Origin: Enterobacter sp. ENT03
Lineage (GTDB): Bacteria; Pseudomonadota; Gammaproteobacteria; Enterobacterales; Enterobacteriaceae
Assembly: GCF_019218745.1 (NCBI RefSeq)
Contig: NZ_JAHUXA010000015.1
Location: forward strand, 1-64,000
Direction of reading: 5' to 3'
Length of the DNA stretch: 64,000 nt
Position numbers and translations under genes: made by a program. Of the stretch, positions 1 through 8,450 are shown one piece after another. Within the stretch, counting starts at the first letter, position 1, and every line of letters starts with the position of its first letter. The notes under the pieces are model-generated. The model saw nothing but the letters and a program-made list of their open reading frames with translations. It searched no databases and had not been told where the DNA came from.

Positions 1-157
1 TAAACTTCGTAATGAATTACGTATGTTCACTCCAGAGACTTGGTATTCATTTAGCGTCCGAGGACGTTTAAGAATCCATGTCCTTGAGTGCCCACACAGA
101 TTGTCTGATAAATTGTTAAAGAGCAGTGCAACGCGGCTTTCGCTCACCGTTGCGAGG
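1..157 (-). other. rRNA operon leader (5' of 16S) with antitermination boxA
   Basis: Read on the minus strand, this is the transcribed leader of an rRNA operon. It contains a boxA-type antitermination element (TGCTCTTTAACA, 114-125) and a boxC-like TGTGTGGG (91-98), and it ends in the sequence that normally precedes mature 16S rRNA by a few tens of bases. The 16S gene itself lies outside the window, to the left. BoxA recruits NusB/NusE-type antitermination factors in known enteric rrn operons. By position next to gmhB this corresponds to rrnH of E. coli. No protein-coding gene is supported in positions 1-357. Confidence 0.9.
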
Positions 158-163
158 TGGCGT

Positions 164-191
164 ATGTTACGCTTTCCTCTTTCAGAGTCAA
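164..191 (-). promoter_or_regulatory. rrn P2 promoter
   Basis: Minus-strand hexamers TTGACT (186-191) and TAACAT (164-169) are separated by 16 bases. The flanking sequence resembles enteric rrn P2, which gives the basal rRNA transcription that persists in slow growth. It lies about 110 bases downstream of P1. Confidence 0.85.
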
Positions 192-274
192 CCCTCATTT
201 TCAGGATTTTTTCTCTTCAACCGAACCGGCTGTTTATGTGAAGTGATTCACATCCGCCGTGTCGATGGAGGCGC

Positions 275-302
275 ATTATAGGGAGTCCGGACGGGATGAC
301 AA
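275..302 (-). promoter_or_regulatory. rrn P1 promoter
   Basis: Minus-strand TTGTCA (297-302) and a perfect TATAAT (275-280) are separated by 16 bases and followed by a GC-rich discriminator (GCGCCTCC). That arrangement is typical of ppGpp/DksA-controlled rRNA P1 promoters. An A/T-rich tract just upstream (about 303-325) fits an UP element. The promoter lies in the gap downstream of gmhB, so gmhB transcripts would run towards the rRNA operon. Confidence 0.88.
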
Positions 303-357
303 GCATAAAACTGCATTTTTGTTTCAACCGCTCACCTTTTCACCATAACGCTTATTT

Positions 358-918
358 TTACTGCTTTTTGATTGCTGAAGGCAGGTCAGCAAGGCTATTA
401 ATCACCCAATCCGCTGCACTTTCCGCTTCAGACGTGACCGGCTTGCCTGTACGCACTAATACTTTATGACCCACACCTGCCGCTGCTGCCGCCTGCATAT
501 CTTCAAGTTTGTCGCCAACCATATAAGAAGCTGCCATATCAATGTGCAAAAAGTCGCGTGCAGAGATAAGCATGCCCGGTTGCGGCTTACGGCAATCACA
601 AACCTGGCGGAACTCTTCTACACTGCCTTCCGGATGATGCGGGCAGTAATAGATGCCATCCAGGTCGACGCCACGATCCGCCAGCGACCAGTCCATCCAT
701 TCGGTCAACGTTTCAAACTGCGCTTCCGTAAATTTGCCGCGTGCAATCCCGGACTGATTGGTGACGACCACCAGCGCATAGCCCATTGCTTTCAATTCAC
801 GCATAGCATCTATTACGCCATCGATAAATTCGAAGCTATCACTCTCATGAACATAGCCATGATCAACATTAATCGTGCCATCACGATCGAGGAAAATTGC
901 GGGTACTGACTGTGCCAC
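358..918 (-). CDS. gmhB: D-glycero-beta-D-manno-heptose-1,7-bisphosphate 7-phosphatase
   Basis: A 186-residue HAD-superfamily phosphatase that removes the 7-phosphate during ADP-heptose synthesis for the LPS inner core, in the cytoplasm. The nucleophile motif FLDRDGT carries Asp11 and Asp13. TNQSG is HAD motif II, and the zinc-site cysteines and histidines are in YYCPHH and CDCRKP. The start codon is GTG (916-918), as I recall for the E. coli gene. The C-terminus is a few residues shorter than in K-12. It is divergent from metN and points into the rRNA operon promoters. Confidence 0.96.
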   Translation of the reverse strand: MAQSVPAIFLDRDGTINVDHGYVHESDSFEFIDGVIDAMRELKAMGYALVVVTNQSGIARGKFTEAQFETLTEWMDWSLADRGVDLDGIYYCPHHPEGSVEEFRQVCDCRKPQPGMLISARDFLHIDMAASYMVGDKLEDMQAAAAAGVGHKVLVRTGKPVTSEAESAADWVINSLADLPSAIKKQ

Positions 919-1000
919 CGGTTTACTCCTATATATAAGTCTATAGCGCTAGTATCTCATGTTTCTCAACGCAAGAAAGTGCTCATCATACAGAGTTACA

Positions 1001-1031
1001 TTGAAATAGACGTCTGGATGCCTTAACATCC
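1001..1031 (+). promoter_or_regulatory. metN promoter overlapped by three MetJ met boxes
   Basis: Three adjacent 8-base met boxes are visible: AGACGTCT (1008-1015, a perfect palindrome), GGATGCCT (1016-1023) and TAACATCC (1024-1031). They overlap a candidate sigma-70 promoter, TTGAAA (1001-1006), 17 bases, TAACAT (1024-1029). MetJ with S-adenosylmethionine binds tandem met boxes cooperatively, so this should repress metNIQ when methionine is plentiful. Confidence 0.85.
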
Positions 1032-1107
1032 GTTTTGTTTACGGTCATCGCCCGTATCTGGCAGTACAAAATGCCACGGCTAACTTTTAAACGATAAAAA
1101 TAATCTA

Positions 1108-2139
1108 ATGATTAAACTTTCGAATATCACCAAAGTCTTCCAGCAGGGGAACCGCACCATTCAGGCACTGAATAATGTCAGCCTGCATGTCCCTGCCGGT
1201 CAAATTTATGGCGTCATTGGCGCTTCTGGTGCAGGTAAAAGCACACTGATCCGCTGCGTGAATTTACTGGAGCGACCGACGCAGGGCAGCGTACTGGTTG
1301 ATGGCCAGGATCTCACCGCCTTAAGTGAATCCCAGTTGACTAAAGCCCGTCGCCAGATTGGCATGATCTTCCAGCATTTTAACCTGCTTGCCTCACGCAC
1401 CGTGGCTGGCAACGTTGCCCTGCCGCTGGAACTGGACAACACGCCCGCCGCTGAAATCAAACGCCGCGTCACCGAGCTGCTGGATTTAGTCGGCCTGAGT
1501 GATAAGCATGACAGCTATCCGGCGAATCTCTCCGGCGGTCAAAAACAGCGCGTGGCGATTGCCCGTGCGCTGGCCAGCAATCCGAAAGTCTTGCTCTGCG
1601 ATGAAGCCACCAGCGCGCTCGATCCGGCGACAACCCGCTCTATCCTCGAACTGCTCAAAGACATCAACCGCCGTCTGGGTTTAACCATCCTCCTTATTAC
1701 GCATGAAATGGATGTGGTGAAACGTATCTGTGACTGCGTGGCCGTGATCAGCAATGGCGAGCTTATTGAGCAGGACACCGTCAGCGAAGTGTTCTCGCAT
1801 CCGAAAACGCCGCTGGCGCAACAGTTCATACAGTCCACGCTGCATCTGGACATTCCGGAAGATTATCAGCAGCGCATGACGACGGAGCCGGGTGCAACCA
1901 GCGTGCCGATGCTGCGTATGGAATTTACCGGTCAGTCGGTGGATGCTCCCCTGCTCTCTGAAACCGCACGCCGCTTTAATGTGAATAACAACATTATCAG
2001 TGCGCAGATGGATTACGCCGGTGGCGTGAAGTTCGGCATCATGTTGACGGAAATGCACGGAACACAACAGGATACGCAAGCTGCCATTACCTGGCTGCAG
2101 GAACACCATGTAAAAGTAGAGGTGCTGGGTTATGTCTGA
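1108..2139 (+). CDS. metN: Methionine ABC transporter ATP-binding protein
   Basis: A 343-residue ATPase of the MetNIQ importer for L- and D-methionine, at the inner face of the cytoplasmic membrane. Walker A is GASGAGKST at residues 38-46. The ABC signature LSGGQKQR and Walker [13 protein letters not shown] follow, then the H-loop histidine in ITHEMD. The C-terminal ~90 residues match the NIL/ACT-like domain that senses methionine and inhibits transport in the E. coli protein. It is first in the metNIQ operon; its last 8 bases overlap metI. Confidence 0.97.
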   Translation: MIKLSNITKVFQQGNRTIQALNNVSLHVPAGQIYGVIGASGAGKSTLIRCVNLLERPTQGSVLVDGQDLTALSESQLTKARRQIGMIFQHFNLLASRTVAGNVALPLELDNTPAAEIKRRVTELLDLVGLSDKHDSYPANLSGGQKQRVAIARALASNPKVLLCDEATSALDPATTRSILELLKDINRRLGLTILLITHEMDVVKRICDCVAVISNGELIEQDTVSEVFSHPKTPLAQQFIQSTLHLDIPEDYQQRMTTEPGATSVPMLRMEFTGQSVDAPLLSETARRFNVNNNIISAQMDYAGGVKFGIMLTEMHGTQQDTQAAITWLQEHHVKVEVLGYV

Positions 2140-2785
2140 GCCAATGATGTGGTTACTGGCGCGGGGCGTCTGGGAGACGCTGGCGATGACCTTTGTCTCC
2201 GGTTTCTTCGGTTTTTTGATCGGACTGCCGGTAGGCGTATTGCTGTACGTCACCCGCCCCGGTCAGATCAGCGAAAATGCAAAGCTGTACCGCAGCATTT
2301 CCGCGCTGGTGAATATTTTCCGTTCCATCCCGTTCATTATTTTGCTGGTCTGGATGATCCCCTTCACCCGCGTGATTGTCGGCACCTCTATCGGTTTGCA
2401 GGCGGCTATCGTACCACTGACCGTGGGTGCCGCGCCCTTTATTGCCCGTATGGTTGAGAACGCGCTACTGGAGATCCCGACCGGGCTTATCGAAGCTTCC
2501 CGCGCCATGGGTGCCACGCCAATGCAGATCATTCGTAAAGTCCTGCTGCCAGAAGCCCTTGCTGGTCTGGTGAACGCGGCTACCATTACCCTGATCACCC
2601 TTGTGGGTTATTCCGCCATGGGCGGTGCTGTAGGTGCCGGTGGTCTGGGACAAATTGGCTATCAGTACGGTTACATCGGCTATAACGCCACCGTAATGAA
2701 TACGGTGCTGGTATTACTGGTCGTGCTGGTTTATCTGATCCAGTTCTCGGGCGATCGTATTGTCCGGGCTGTCACTCACAAATAA
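2132..2785 (+). CDS. metI: Methionine ABC transporter permease
   Basis: A 217-residue membrane subunit of MetNIQ with about five hydrophobic spans. The permease coupling motif appears as [22 protein letters not shown], where the EA...G helix contacts MetN. The ATG lies inside the last codons of metN (8-base overlap), which suggests translational coupling. Length equals that of the E. coli protein. Confidence 0.97.
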   Translation: MSEPMMWLLARGVWETLAMTFVSGFFGFLIGLPVGVLLYVTRPGQISENAKLYRSISALVNIFRSIPFIILLVWMIPFTRVIVGTSIGLQAAIVPLTVGAAPFIARMVENALLEIPTGLIEASRAMGATPMQIIRKVLLPEALAGLVNAATITLITLVGYSAMGGAVGAGGLGQIGYQYGYIGYNATVMNTVLVLLVVLVYLIQFSGDRIVRAVTHK

Positions 2786-2828
2786 CGTTATAAACAACAC
2801 AATCGACTCTGAGAGTTAAGGAAATAGC

Positions 2829-3644
2829 ATGGCGTTTAAATTCAAGACCTTTGCGGCAGTGGGTGCCCTGATTGGTTCTCTGGCCCTGGTGGGTTGCGGT
2901 CAGGACGAGAAAGATCCCAACCACATTAAAGTGGGCGTGATCGTCGGCGCTGAGCAGCAGGTAGCGGAAACCGCCGCGAAAGTGGCAAAAGAAAAATACG
3001 GTCTGGACGTTGAGCTGGTGACCTTTAACGATTACGTTCTGCCGAACGAAGCGCTGAGCAAAGGCGACATCGATCTGAATGCCTTCCAGCACAAACCCTA
3101 TCTGGATCAGCAGATCAAAGATCGCGGTTATAAGCTGACCTCCGTGGCGAACACCTTCGTTTACCCGATTGCCGGCTACTCCAAAAAAATCAAATCCATC
3201 GATGAGTTGCGGGAAGGTGCGCAGGTTGCCGTACCGAATGACCCAACTAACCTGGGCCGTTCCCTGCTGCTGCTGCAAAAACAGGGTCTGATTAAACTGA
3301 AAGATGGTGTAGGCCTGCTGCCGACCGTGCTGGACGTGGTAGAAAACCCGAAAAACCTGAAGATTGTGGAGCTGGAAGCGCCGCAGCTGCCGCGTTCGTT
3401 AGACGATGCGCAGATTGCGCTGGCTGTGATCAACACCACCTATGCCAGCCAGATCAACCTGACCCCGGCGAAAGACGGCATCTTCGTTGAAGATAAAGAC
3501 TCCCCGTATGTAAACCTGCTCGTTTCCCGCGAAGACAACAAAGATGCGGAAAACGTGAAAAAATTCATTCAGGCTTACCAGTCTGATGAAGTTTACCAGG
3601 AAGCCAACAAAGTCTTTAACGGCGGCGCGGTTAAAGGCTGGTAA
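2829..3644 (+). CDS. metQ: Methionine-binding lipoprotein of the MetNIQ importer
   Basis: A 271-residue substrate-binding protein. The N-terminus is a lipoprotein signal with lipobox LVGC, lipid-modified Cys23, followed by GQDEKD. The body is the NlpA/MetQ-family fold that captures methionine in the periplasm and hands it to MetI. A good ribosome site (AAGGAAATAGC) precedes the ATG. It lies 43 bases after metI and is the last gene of the operon, followed by a hairpin. Confidence 0.96.
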   Translation: MAFKFKTFAAVGALIGSLALVGCGQDEKDPNHIKVGVIVGAEQQVAETAAKVAKEKYGLDVELVTFNDYVLPNEALSKGDIDLNAFQHKPYLDQQIKDRGYKLTSVANTFVYPIAGYSKKIKSIDELREGAQVAVPNDPTNLGRSLLLLQKQGLIKLKDGVGLLPTVLDVVENPKNLKIVELEAPQLPRSLDDAQIALAVINTTYASQINLTPAKDGIFVEDKDSPYVNLLVSREDNKDAENVKKFIQAYQSDEVYQEANKVFNGGAVKGW

Positions 3645-3667
3645 TCACTTTTTTCTGTAATATCCTT

Positions 3668-3691
3668 CAAGGCGGGCGTAAGCCCGCCTTG
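3668..3691 (+). terminator. Hairpin downstream of metQ
   Basis: A perfect 10-bp stem (3668-3677 with 3682-3691) closes a 4-base loop (GTAA). The U tract after it is weak (TCATTTCTG). It probably ends metNIQ transcription or stabilises its 3' end. Confidence 0.65.
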
Positions 3692-3751
3692 TCATTTCTG
3701 TACTCTCCTGTTTCAATACCTGGTAATGCCATTATTTACTGAGGATATATT

Positions 3752-4156
3752 ATGCGCGCTTTACCGATCTGTTTACTGGCACTGATGCTGAGCGGTTGTT
3801 CCATGCTAAGCAGATCGCCCGTCGAACCGGCTAAAAATACCGCCACCACCACCAGAACAGAGCCGGAAAAACCGAAAGCGCCGCGTGCAGCTCCGGTGAG
3901 GATCATCACCAACGCTGAAGAGTTGGTCGGTAAACCGTTCCGCGATCTGGGTGAAGTGTCCGGCGATTCTTGCCAGGCAACTAACCAGGACTCACCGCCG
4001 AACATCCCAACCGCGCGTAAACGCATGCAGATTAATGCCTCTAAGATGCGCGCGAACGCCGTACTGCAGCACAGCTGCGAAGTCACCAGCGGCACGCCAG
4101 GCTGCTATCGTCAGGCCGTCTGCATCGGTACCGCGCTTAACATCACCGCAAAATGA
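3752..4156 (+). CDS. rcsF: Outer-membrane lipoprotein sensor of the Rcs phosphorelay
   Basis: A 134-residue lipoprotein with lipobox LSGC (Cys16). A proline/lysine-rich linker (about 25-50) is followed by a compact C-terminal domain with four cysteines (GDSCQ, HSCEV, GCYRQ, AVCIG) that form two disulfides in the E. coli protein. RcsF detects envelope damage and relieves IgaA inhibition of the Rcs phosphorelay. In E. coli it is threaded through BamA-OmpC complexes; bamA is elsewhere in this window. Its stop overlaps the start of trmO (ATGA). Confidence 0.96.
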   Translation: MRALPICLLALMLSGCSMLSRSPVEPAKNTATTTRTEPEKPKAPRAAPVRIITNAEELVGKPFRDLGEVSGDSCQATNQDSPPNIPTARKRMQINASKMRANAVLQHSCEVTSGTPGCYRQAVCIGTALNITAK

Positions 4157-4857
4157 GTGCGTTCTCGTTTGAGCAAATAGGCGTTATTCGTTCGCCCTAT
4201 AAAGAGAAGTTTGCCGTGCCGCGCCAGCCTGGGCTGGTAAACAGTCGCGGTGAGCTTCATCTTATTGCTCCGTACAATCAGGCCGATGCGGTGCGTGGCC
4301 TTGAAGCATTCAGCCATCTGTGGGTGCTGTTTGTTTTTCATCAGACGATGGAAGGCGGCTGGCGGCCCACCGTTCGCCCTCCCCGTCTGGGCGGCAATGC
4401 CCGAATGGGTGTATTCGCCACGCGTTCAACGTTCCGCCCTAACCCGGTCGGCATGTCGCTGGTTGAATTAAAAGGTATTCGCTGCCAGAAAGACCAGGTG
4501 ATCCTTGACCTGGGCAGCCTCGATCTGGTCGACGGCACGCCGGTGATCGACATTAAGCCCTATCTGCCGTTCGCCGAAGCGTTGCCTGCGGCGAAAGCCA
4601 GCTATGCGCAGCTTGCGCCCCAGGCAGATATGCCGGTGTTTTTTACCGAAGACATTGCCGGGCAACTGCCGGCGCTGGAATCACGTTACCCTGATCTGCG
4701 GCAGTTTATCAGCGATGTGCTGGCGCAGGATCCACGACCGGCCTACCGCAAAGAAGAAGAGATGGGCAAAACCTATGCCGTATGGTTGCTGGATTTTAAC
4801 GTGCGCTGGCGCGTAACACCGTCAGGATTTGAGGTCTTTGCGCTGGAAACGCGCTAA
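4153..4857 (+). CDS. trmO: tRNA (adenine(37)-N6)-methyltransferase
   Basis: A 234-residue member of the TrmO/TsaA (YaeB) family. The family makes m6t6A37 in threonine tRNAs using S-adenosylmethionine and a beta-barrel fold unlike other methyltransferases. Family-typical stretches are IGVIRSPYKEKFAVPRQPG near the N-terminus, RSTFRPNPVGMSLV in the middle and DIKPYLP. It shares a 4-base overlap with rcsF, so the two are probably co-translated. Confidence 0.95.
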   Translation: MSAFSFEQIGVIRSPYKEKFAVPRQPGLVNSRGELHLIAPYNQADAVRGLEAFSHLWVLFVFHQTMEGGWRPTVRPPRLGGNARMGVFATRSTFRPNPVGMSLVELKGIRCQKDQVILDLGSLDLVDGTPVIDIKPYLPFAEALPAAKASYAQLAPQADMPVFFTEDIAGQLPALESRYPDLRQFISDVLAQDPRPAYRKEEEMGKTYAVWLLDFNVRWRVTPSGFEVFALETR

Positions 4858-4968
4858 TTTTAGTGCGCTCTCTTTTGGCATCATTGCCAGGCTGATAAAC
4901 TAAACCACTTTTTTTGTGTCAGGCTCGTTTTGAGCCTGTGCTCATCGTCCAAATGGAACCGTAACTAC

Positions 4969-6687
4969 ATGCGTACTAGCCAATATCTGCTCTCCACTCT
5001 GAAGGAGACACCTGCCGATGCCGAAGTCATCAGCCACCAGTTGATGCTGCGCGCCGGAATGATCCGTAAGCTGGCCTCCGGGTTATACACCTGGCTGCCG
5101 ACCGGCCTGCGCGTTCTGAAGAAAGTCGAAAACATCGTGCGTGAAGAGATGAACAACGCCGGTGCGATCGAGGTGTCCATGCCGGTCGTGCAGCCCGCCG
5201 ATCTGTGGGTAGAAAGTGGCCGCTGGGAGCAGTATGGCCCGGAACTGCTGCGTTTTGTCGATCGTGGCGAACGTCCGTTCGTGCTCGGCCCGACGCATGA
5301 AGAAGTGATCACAGACCTGATCCGTAACGAGCTCAGCTCTTACAAACAGCTGCCGCTGAACTTCTTCCAGATCCAGACCAAGTTCCGTGACGAAGTTCGC
5401 CCGCGTTTCGGCGTGATGCGTTCCCGTGAATTCCTGATGAAAGATGCCTATTCCTTCCATACGTCTCAGGAATCATTGCAGGAAACCTACGACGCGATGT
5501 ACGCGGCCTACAGCAAAATCTTCAGCCGTATGGGTCTGGACTTCCGCGCAGTACAGGCCGACACCGGTTCTATCGGCGGTAGCGCATCGCACGAATTCCA
5601 GGTGCTGGCACAGAGCGGCGAAGACGATGTGATCTTCTCCGACAGCTCCGACTTTGCGGCTAACATTGAGTTTGCCGAAGCGCTGGCCCCGAAAGCACCG
5701 CGTGCTGCCGCGACGCAGGAAATGACGCTGGTCGATACGCCGAATGCAAAAACCATTGCCGAGCTGGTCGAGCAGTTCAATCTGCCAATTGAAAAAACCG
5801 TGAAAACCCTGCTGGTGAAAGCGGTTGAAGGCAGTAGCACTCCGCTGGTTGCGCTGCTGGTACGTGGCGATCACGAACTGAACGAAGTGAAAGCGGAAAA
5901 ACTGCCGCAGGTTGCCAGCCCGCTGACTTTTGCCAGCGAAGAAGAGATCCGTGCGCTGGTGAAAGCCGGTCCTGGCTCACTGGGCCCGGTAAACCTGCCT
6001 GTGCCGGTAGTTATCGACCGTACCGTTGCCGCGATGAGCGACTTCTCTGCGGGCGCGAACATCGACGGCAAACACTACTTTGGCATCAACTGGGATCGCG
6101 ATGTGGCGACGCCTGAGGTTGCGGATCTGCGTAACGTGGTGGCCGGCGATCCAAGCCCGGATGGTCAGGGTACGCTCTTGATCAAACGCGGTATCGAAGT
6201 GGGTCATATTTTCCAGCTCGGCACCAAATATTCCGAAGCGCTGAAAGCCTCTGTACAGGGTGAAGATGGCCGTAACGTCACGCTGACCATGGGTTGCTAC
6301 GGTATTGGTGTGACCCGTGTAGTGGCTGCCGCGATTGAGCAGAACCACGACGAACGCGGTATCGTCTGGCCTGACGCCATCGCACCGTTCCAGGTCGCTA
6401 TCCTGCCAATGAACATGCACAAATCCTTCCGTGTGCAGGAGCTGGCAGAGAAGCTGTACAGCGAACTGCGCGCGCAGGGTATTGAAGTGCTGATGGATGA
6501 CCGTAAAGAGCGTCCGGGCGTGATGTTTGCAGACATGGAGCTGATCGGCATTCCGCACACTATCGTCATCGGCGATCGTAACCTCGACAGCGACGAAATT
6601 GAGTACAAATACCGTCGTAACGGCGAGAAGCAGATGATAAAAACCGGCGACATTCTGCCGTATCTGGTCAAGGCGATTAAAGGCTGA
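4969..6687 (+). CDS. proS: Prolyl-tRNA synthetase
   Basis: A 572-residue class II synthetase charging tRNA-Pro. The start at 4969 gives [13 protein letters not shown], matching the known N-terminus; an in-frame upstream extension to 4930 looks spurious. Class II motif 2 lies around [18 protein letters not shown] and motif 3 near [11 protein letters not shown]. Between them is the ~180-residue INS editing domain, which hydrolyses mischarged Ala-tRNA-Pro. The anticodon-binding domain is C-terminal. It is followed by REP elements and a strong terminator. Confidence 0.97.
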   Translation: MRTSQYLLSTLKETPADAEVISHQLMLRAGMIRKLASGLYTWLPTGLRVLKKVENIVREEMNNAGAIEVSMPVVQPADLWVESGRWEQYGPELLRFVDRGERPFVLGPTHEEVITDLIRNELSSYKQLPLNFFQIQTKFRDEVRPRFGVMRSREFLMKDAYSFHTSQESLQETYDAMYAAYSKIFSRMGLDFRAVQADTGSIGGSASHEFQVLAQSGEDDVIFSDSSDFAANIEFAEALAPKAPRAAATQEMTLVDTPNAKTIAELVEQFNLPIEKTVKTLLVKAVEGSSTPLVALLVRGDHELNEVKAEKLPQVASPLTFASEEEIRALVKAGPGSLGPVNLPVPVVIDRTVAAMSDFSAGANIDGKHYFGINWDRDVATPEVADLRNVVAGDPSPDGQGTLLIKRGIEVGHIFQLGTKYSEALKASVQGEDGRNVTLTMGCYGIGVTRVVAAAIEQNHDERGIVWPDAIAPFQVAILPMNMHKSFRVQELAEKLYSELRAQGIEVLMDDRKERPGVMFADMELIGIPHTIVIGDRNLDSDEIEYKYRRNGEKQMIKTGDILPYLVKAIKG

Positions 6688-6698
6688 GGATTGTTATT

Positions 6699-6770
6699 GC
6701 CCGGCGGCGCTGGCTTGCCGGGCCTACATAAGCTCATGTAGGCCAGGTAAGACGCAGTCTCCACCCGGCA
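6699..6770. repeat. Pair of REP palindromes (BIME-like)
   Basis: Two REP-type units face each other: GCCCGGCGGCGC...GCCGGGCCTAC (6699-6727), and its inverted partner starting GTAGGCC (6738-6770). They lie between the convergent genes proS and arfB. REP units in enterics stabilise mRNA 3' ends and can bind gyrase or IHF. Confidence 0.8.
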
Positions 6771-6776
6771 AACGAC

Positions 6777-6812
6777 AGCCCGGTACAGGTTAACCTGTAC
6801 CGGGCTTTTTTT
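6777..6812. terminator. Strong intrinsic terminator between proS and arfB
   Basis: A perfect 14-bp inverted repeat (6777-6790 with 6793-6806) is followed on the plus strand by a run of T residues (6806-6812), giving a textbook terminator for proS. The T run reaches the arfB stop codon (6811-6813). There is no comparable A run on the other side, so it is weaker for arfB. Confidence 0.88.
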
Positions 6813-7224
6813 ATGGGCGCACTTTACCGCGCAAGGATTTAACGGAGGATTTCTGGGCTTTTCCCGCCAGTCGCCGCTCTTTCGACGCGCGTGTGGGTCG
6901 CGTGGCGCGGCGACTTTTCTGCACGACGGTTAATTCTTTGATCAGCGATTCCAGTCGCGCCAGCGCTGCCGCTCGATTCATCTCCTGACTGCGGTACTCC
7001 TGCGCCTTGATAATCACCACACCTTCCGCGGTGATCAAATGGTGCGTCGCCGCCAGCAGGCGCTCTTTGTAAAACTCCGGCAGACTGGATGCGCGAATAT
7101 CGAAGCGCAGATGTATAGCCGTCGAGGTTTTATTGACGTTTTGCCCGCCCGCGCCTTGCGAACGGATCGCCGTGATCTCCAGTTCGTTGTCCGGGATGCT
7201 AACGTTTGATGACAGCGTGATCAT
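6811..7224 (-). CDS. arfB: Alternative ribosome-rescue factor / peptidyl-tRNA hydrolase
   Basis: A 137-residue release-factor-like protein (YaeJ). The catalytic GGQ motif is at residues 26-28 ([12 protein letters not shown]). The C-terminal tail is rich in Arg and Lys ([17 protein letters not shown]) and in E. coli inserts into the empty mRNA channel of stalled ribosomes. I chose the ATG at 7224, which overlaps the yaeQ stop as ATGA and gives the family N-terminus. A start five codons earlier (7239) is possible but would lie inside yaeQ. Confidence 0.95.
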   Translation of the reverse strand: MITLSSNVSIPDNELEITAIRSQGAGGQNVNKTSTAIHLRFDIRASSLPEFYKERLLAATHHLITAEGVVIIKAQEYRSQEMNRAAALARLESLIKELTVVQKSRRATRPTRASKERRLAGKAQKSSVKSLRGKVRP

Positions 7225-7766
7225 GCCGGTTGTTGCCACGTCGTCAGATGGATCTCAAGGTTATTCTGCGCGTCAGACAGCCAGATCGCCCCTTCCTGAA
7301 TGGTGGCCTGCAACGTCATGGTACGGGCGGCAAAGTCGCTGAGCTTCGCCAGCTGTTCATCGTCCAGATACCAGATGCTGAGGTTGTTGTAGGTCGCCAG
7401 CTTGCTCTGGTTTTGCTGCCACCAGATTTGCGCCGAGCGGCTGTTGTAGGTAAACAACGCCACTTCGTTAGCCTGAGTACAGGCTTTTTTGATGCGTCGC
7501 TCATCCGGCAGACCCAGCTCGATCCACAGGTCGATGCCCATGTGATCGTTATGACGCCAGGCTTCCGGCTCATCTTCAGCGCTCAGGCCACGAGAAAACT
7601 GTAAGCGCTCGTCAGCATATTTGATCCACGCCAGCAGACGCAGCATCATGCGCTCCTGGGTTTCTGAAGGATGGCGGGCCAGCGTGAGCGTAGCATCCAT
7701 AAACTGATTACGATCCAGATCGGCCACATTGACCGTCGCTTTATAAATTGTCGCTTTTAACGCCAT
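7221..7766 (-). CDS. yaeQ: YaeQ family protein
   Basis: A 181-residue protein matching E. coli YaeQ from [20 protein letters not shown] to the C-terminal TTWQQPA. Structures of this family show a PD-(D/E)XK nuclease-like fold, but no confirmed function. It was first noted as a suppressor of rfaH loss. The start at 7766 agrees with E. coli; an in-frame extension to 7868 is not supported. It is co-transcribed with arfB (4-base overlap). Confidence 0.92.
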   Translation of the reverse strand: MALKATIYKATVNVADLDRNQFMDATLTLARHPSETQERMMLRLLAWIKYADERLQFSRGLSAEDEPEAWRHNDHMGIDLWIELGLPDERRIKKACTQANEVALFTYNSRSAQIWWQQNQSKLATYNNLSIWYLDDEQLAKLSDFAARTMTLQATIQEGAIWLSDAQNNLEIHLTTWQQPA

Positions 7767-7963
7767 GACACCACTCCTGCACAAATTTTTTCCCATTGTA
7801 GCGAATTCAGGGATAACGCGCTGTTTACTCTTGAAGTAGTGACCGCTTACTACGCTGATAATGCGCAAATGAGTATGGTATAGTCACCTTGCTAAACAGA
7901 GTTTATCTTCGTAGGCTTAAACTTACATCCCATGGTGAAGTCAGCACACTGACAGGAGGGCAT

Positions 7964-8164
7964 GTGGAAAAATATTGTGAGTTAATACGCAAGCGGTATG
8001 CGGAGATCGCCAGCGGAGACTTAGGGTATATCCCCGATGCGCTGGGCTGCGTGTTAAAAATACTCAATGAAGTGGCCTCAGATGATGCCGTTTCAGAGTC
8101 TGTCAGGGAAAAGGCAGCGTTTGCTGCCGCGAACTTACTGGTGAGCGATTATGTCAATGAATGA
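7964..8164 (+). CDS. yaeP: Small conserved protein YaeP
   Basis: A 66-residue protein ([20 protein letters not shown]...), conserved in enterics and of unknown biochemical function. The start is GTG at 7964, preceded by a strong ribosome site (AGGAGGGCAT). A nearby ATG (7962) is in another frame. An in-frame upstream ATG (7889) would add 25 residues not present in E. coli. It overlaps rof by 14 bases, indicating a two-gene operon divergent from yaeQ. Confidence 0.9.
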   Translation: MEKYCELIRKRYAEIASGDLGYIPDALGCVLKILNEVASDDAVSESVREKAAFAAANLLVSDYVNE

Positions 8165-8411
8165 TACTTATCAACCCATCAATTGTGATGACTATGACAA
8201 CCTCGAGCTCGCCTGCCAGCATCATCTTTTACTGACGCTGGAACTTAAAGACGGCGAAGTTTTGCAGGCCAAAGCCAGCGACCTGGTGATGCGTAAAAAC
8301 GTTGAATATCTGGTCGCTGATGCCGCTGGCACGACGCGGGAACTCCGCCTCGACAGAATAGCCAGCTTCAGCCATCCGCAAATCGGCACCGTCGTGGTGA
8401 GCGAGTCCTGA
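8151..8411 (+). CDS. rof: Rho-binding antiterminator
   Basis: An 86-residue protein (YaeO) that binds Rho and blocks its RNA loading, reducing Rho-dependent termination. The sequence is nearly identical to E. coli Rof in the acidic N-terminus ([20 protein letters not shown]) and in [12 protein letters not shown]. The ATG at 8151 or the ATG two codons later (8157) could be used; the latter matches the 84-residue E. coli form. It starts inside the yaeP 3' end. Confidence 0.93.
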   Translation: MSMNDTYQPINCDDYDNLELACQHHLLLTLELKDGEVLQAKASDLVMRKNVEYLVADAAGTTRELRLDRIASFSHPQIGTVVVSES

Positions 8412-8421
8412 GTCCATCAAG

Positions 8422-8450
8422 CGGGCAGCCTGGCTGCCCGTTATCTTTTC
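8422..8450 (+). terminator. Terminator-like hairpin after rof
   Basis: A 7-bp GC stem (8422-8428 with 8434-8440, 5-base loop) is followed by TTATCTTTT on the plus strand. It abuts the tilS stop codon (8441-8443), so the convergent genes are separated by only about 30 bases. Confidence 0.65.

Noticed and set aside
23-241. A 72-codon open frame at the left edge
   Set aside because: It lies antisense across the rRNA leader, boxA and P2 promoter and has no ribosome site or recognisable product.
4918-4940. CAGGCTC...GAGCCTG hairpin between trmO and proS
   Set aside because: It has no T run after it and overlaps the region expected to hold the proS promoter, so a terminator call is not supported.
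7800-7888. Imperfect GTAGT...ACTAC inverted repeat in the yaeQ/yaeP gap
   Set aside because: Short and imperfect, with no known operator match and promoter hexamers badly spaced, so not reported as a site.
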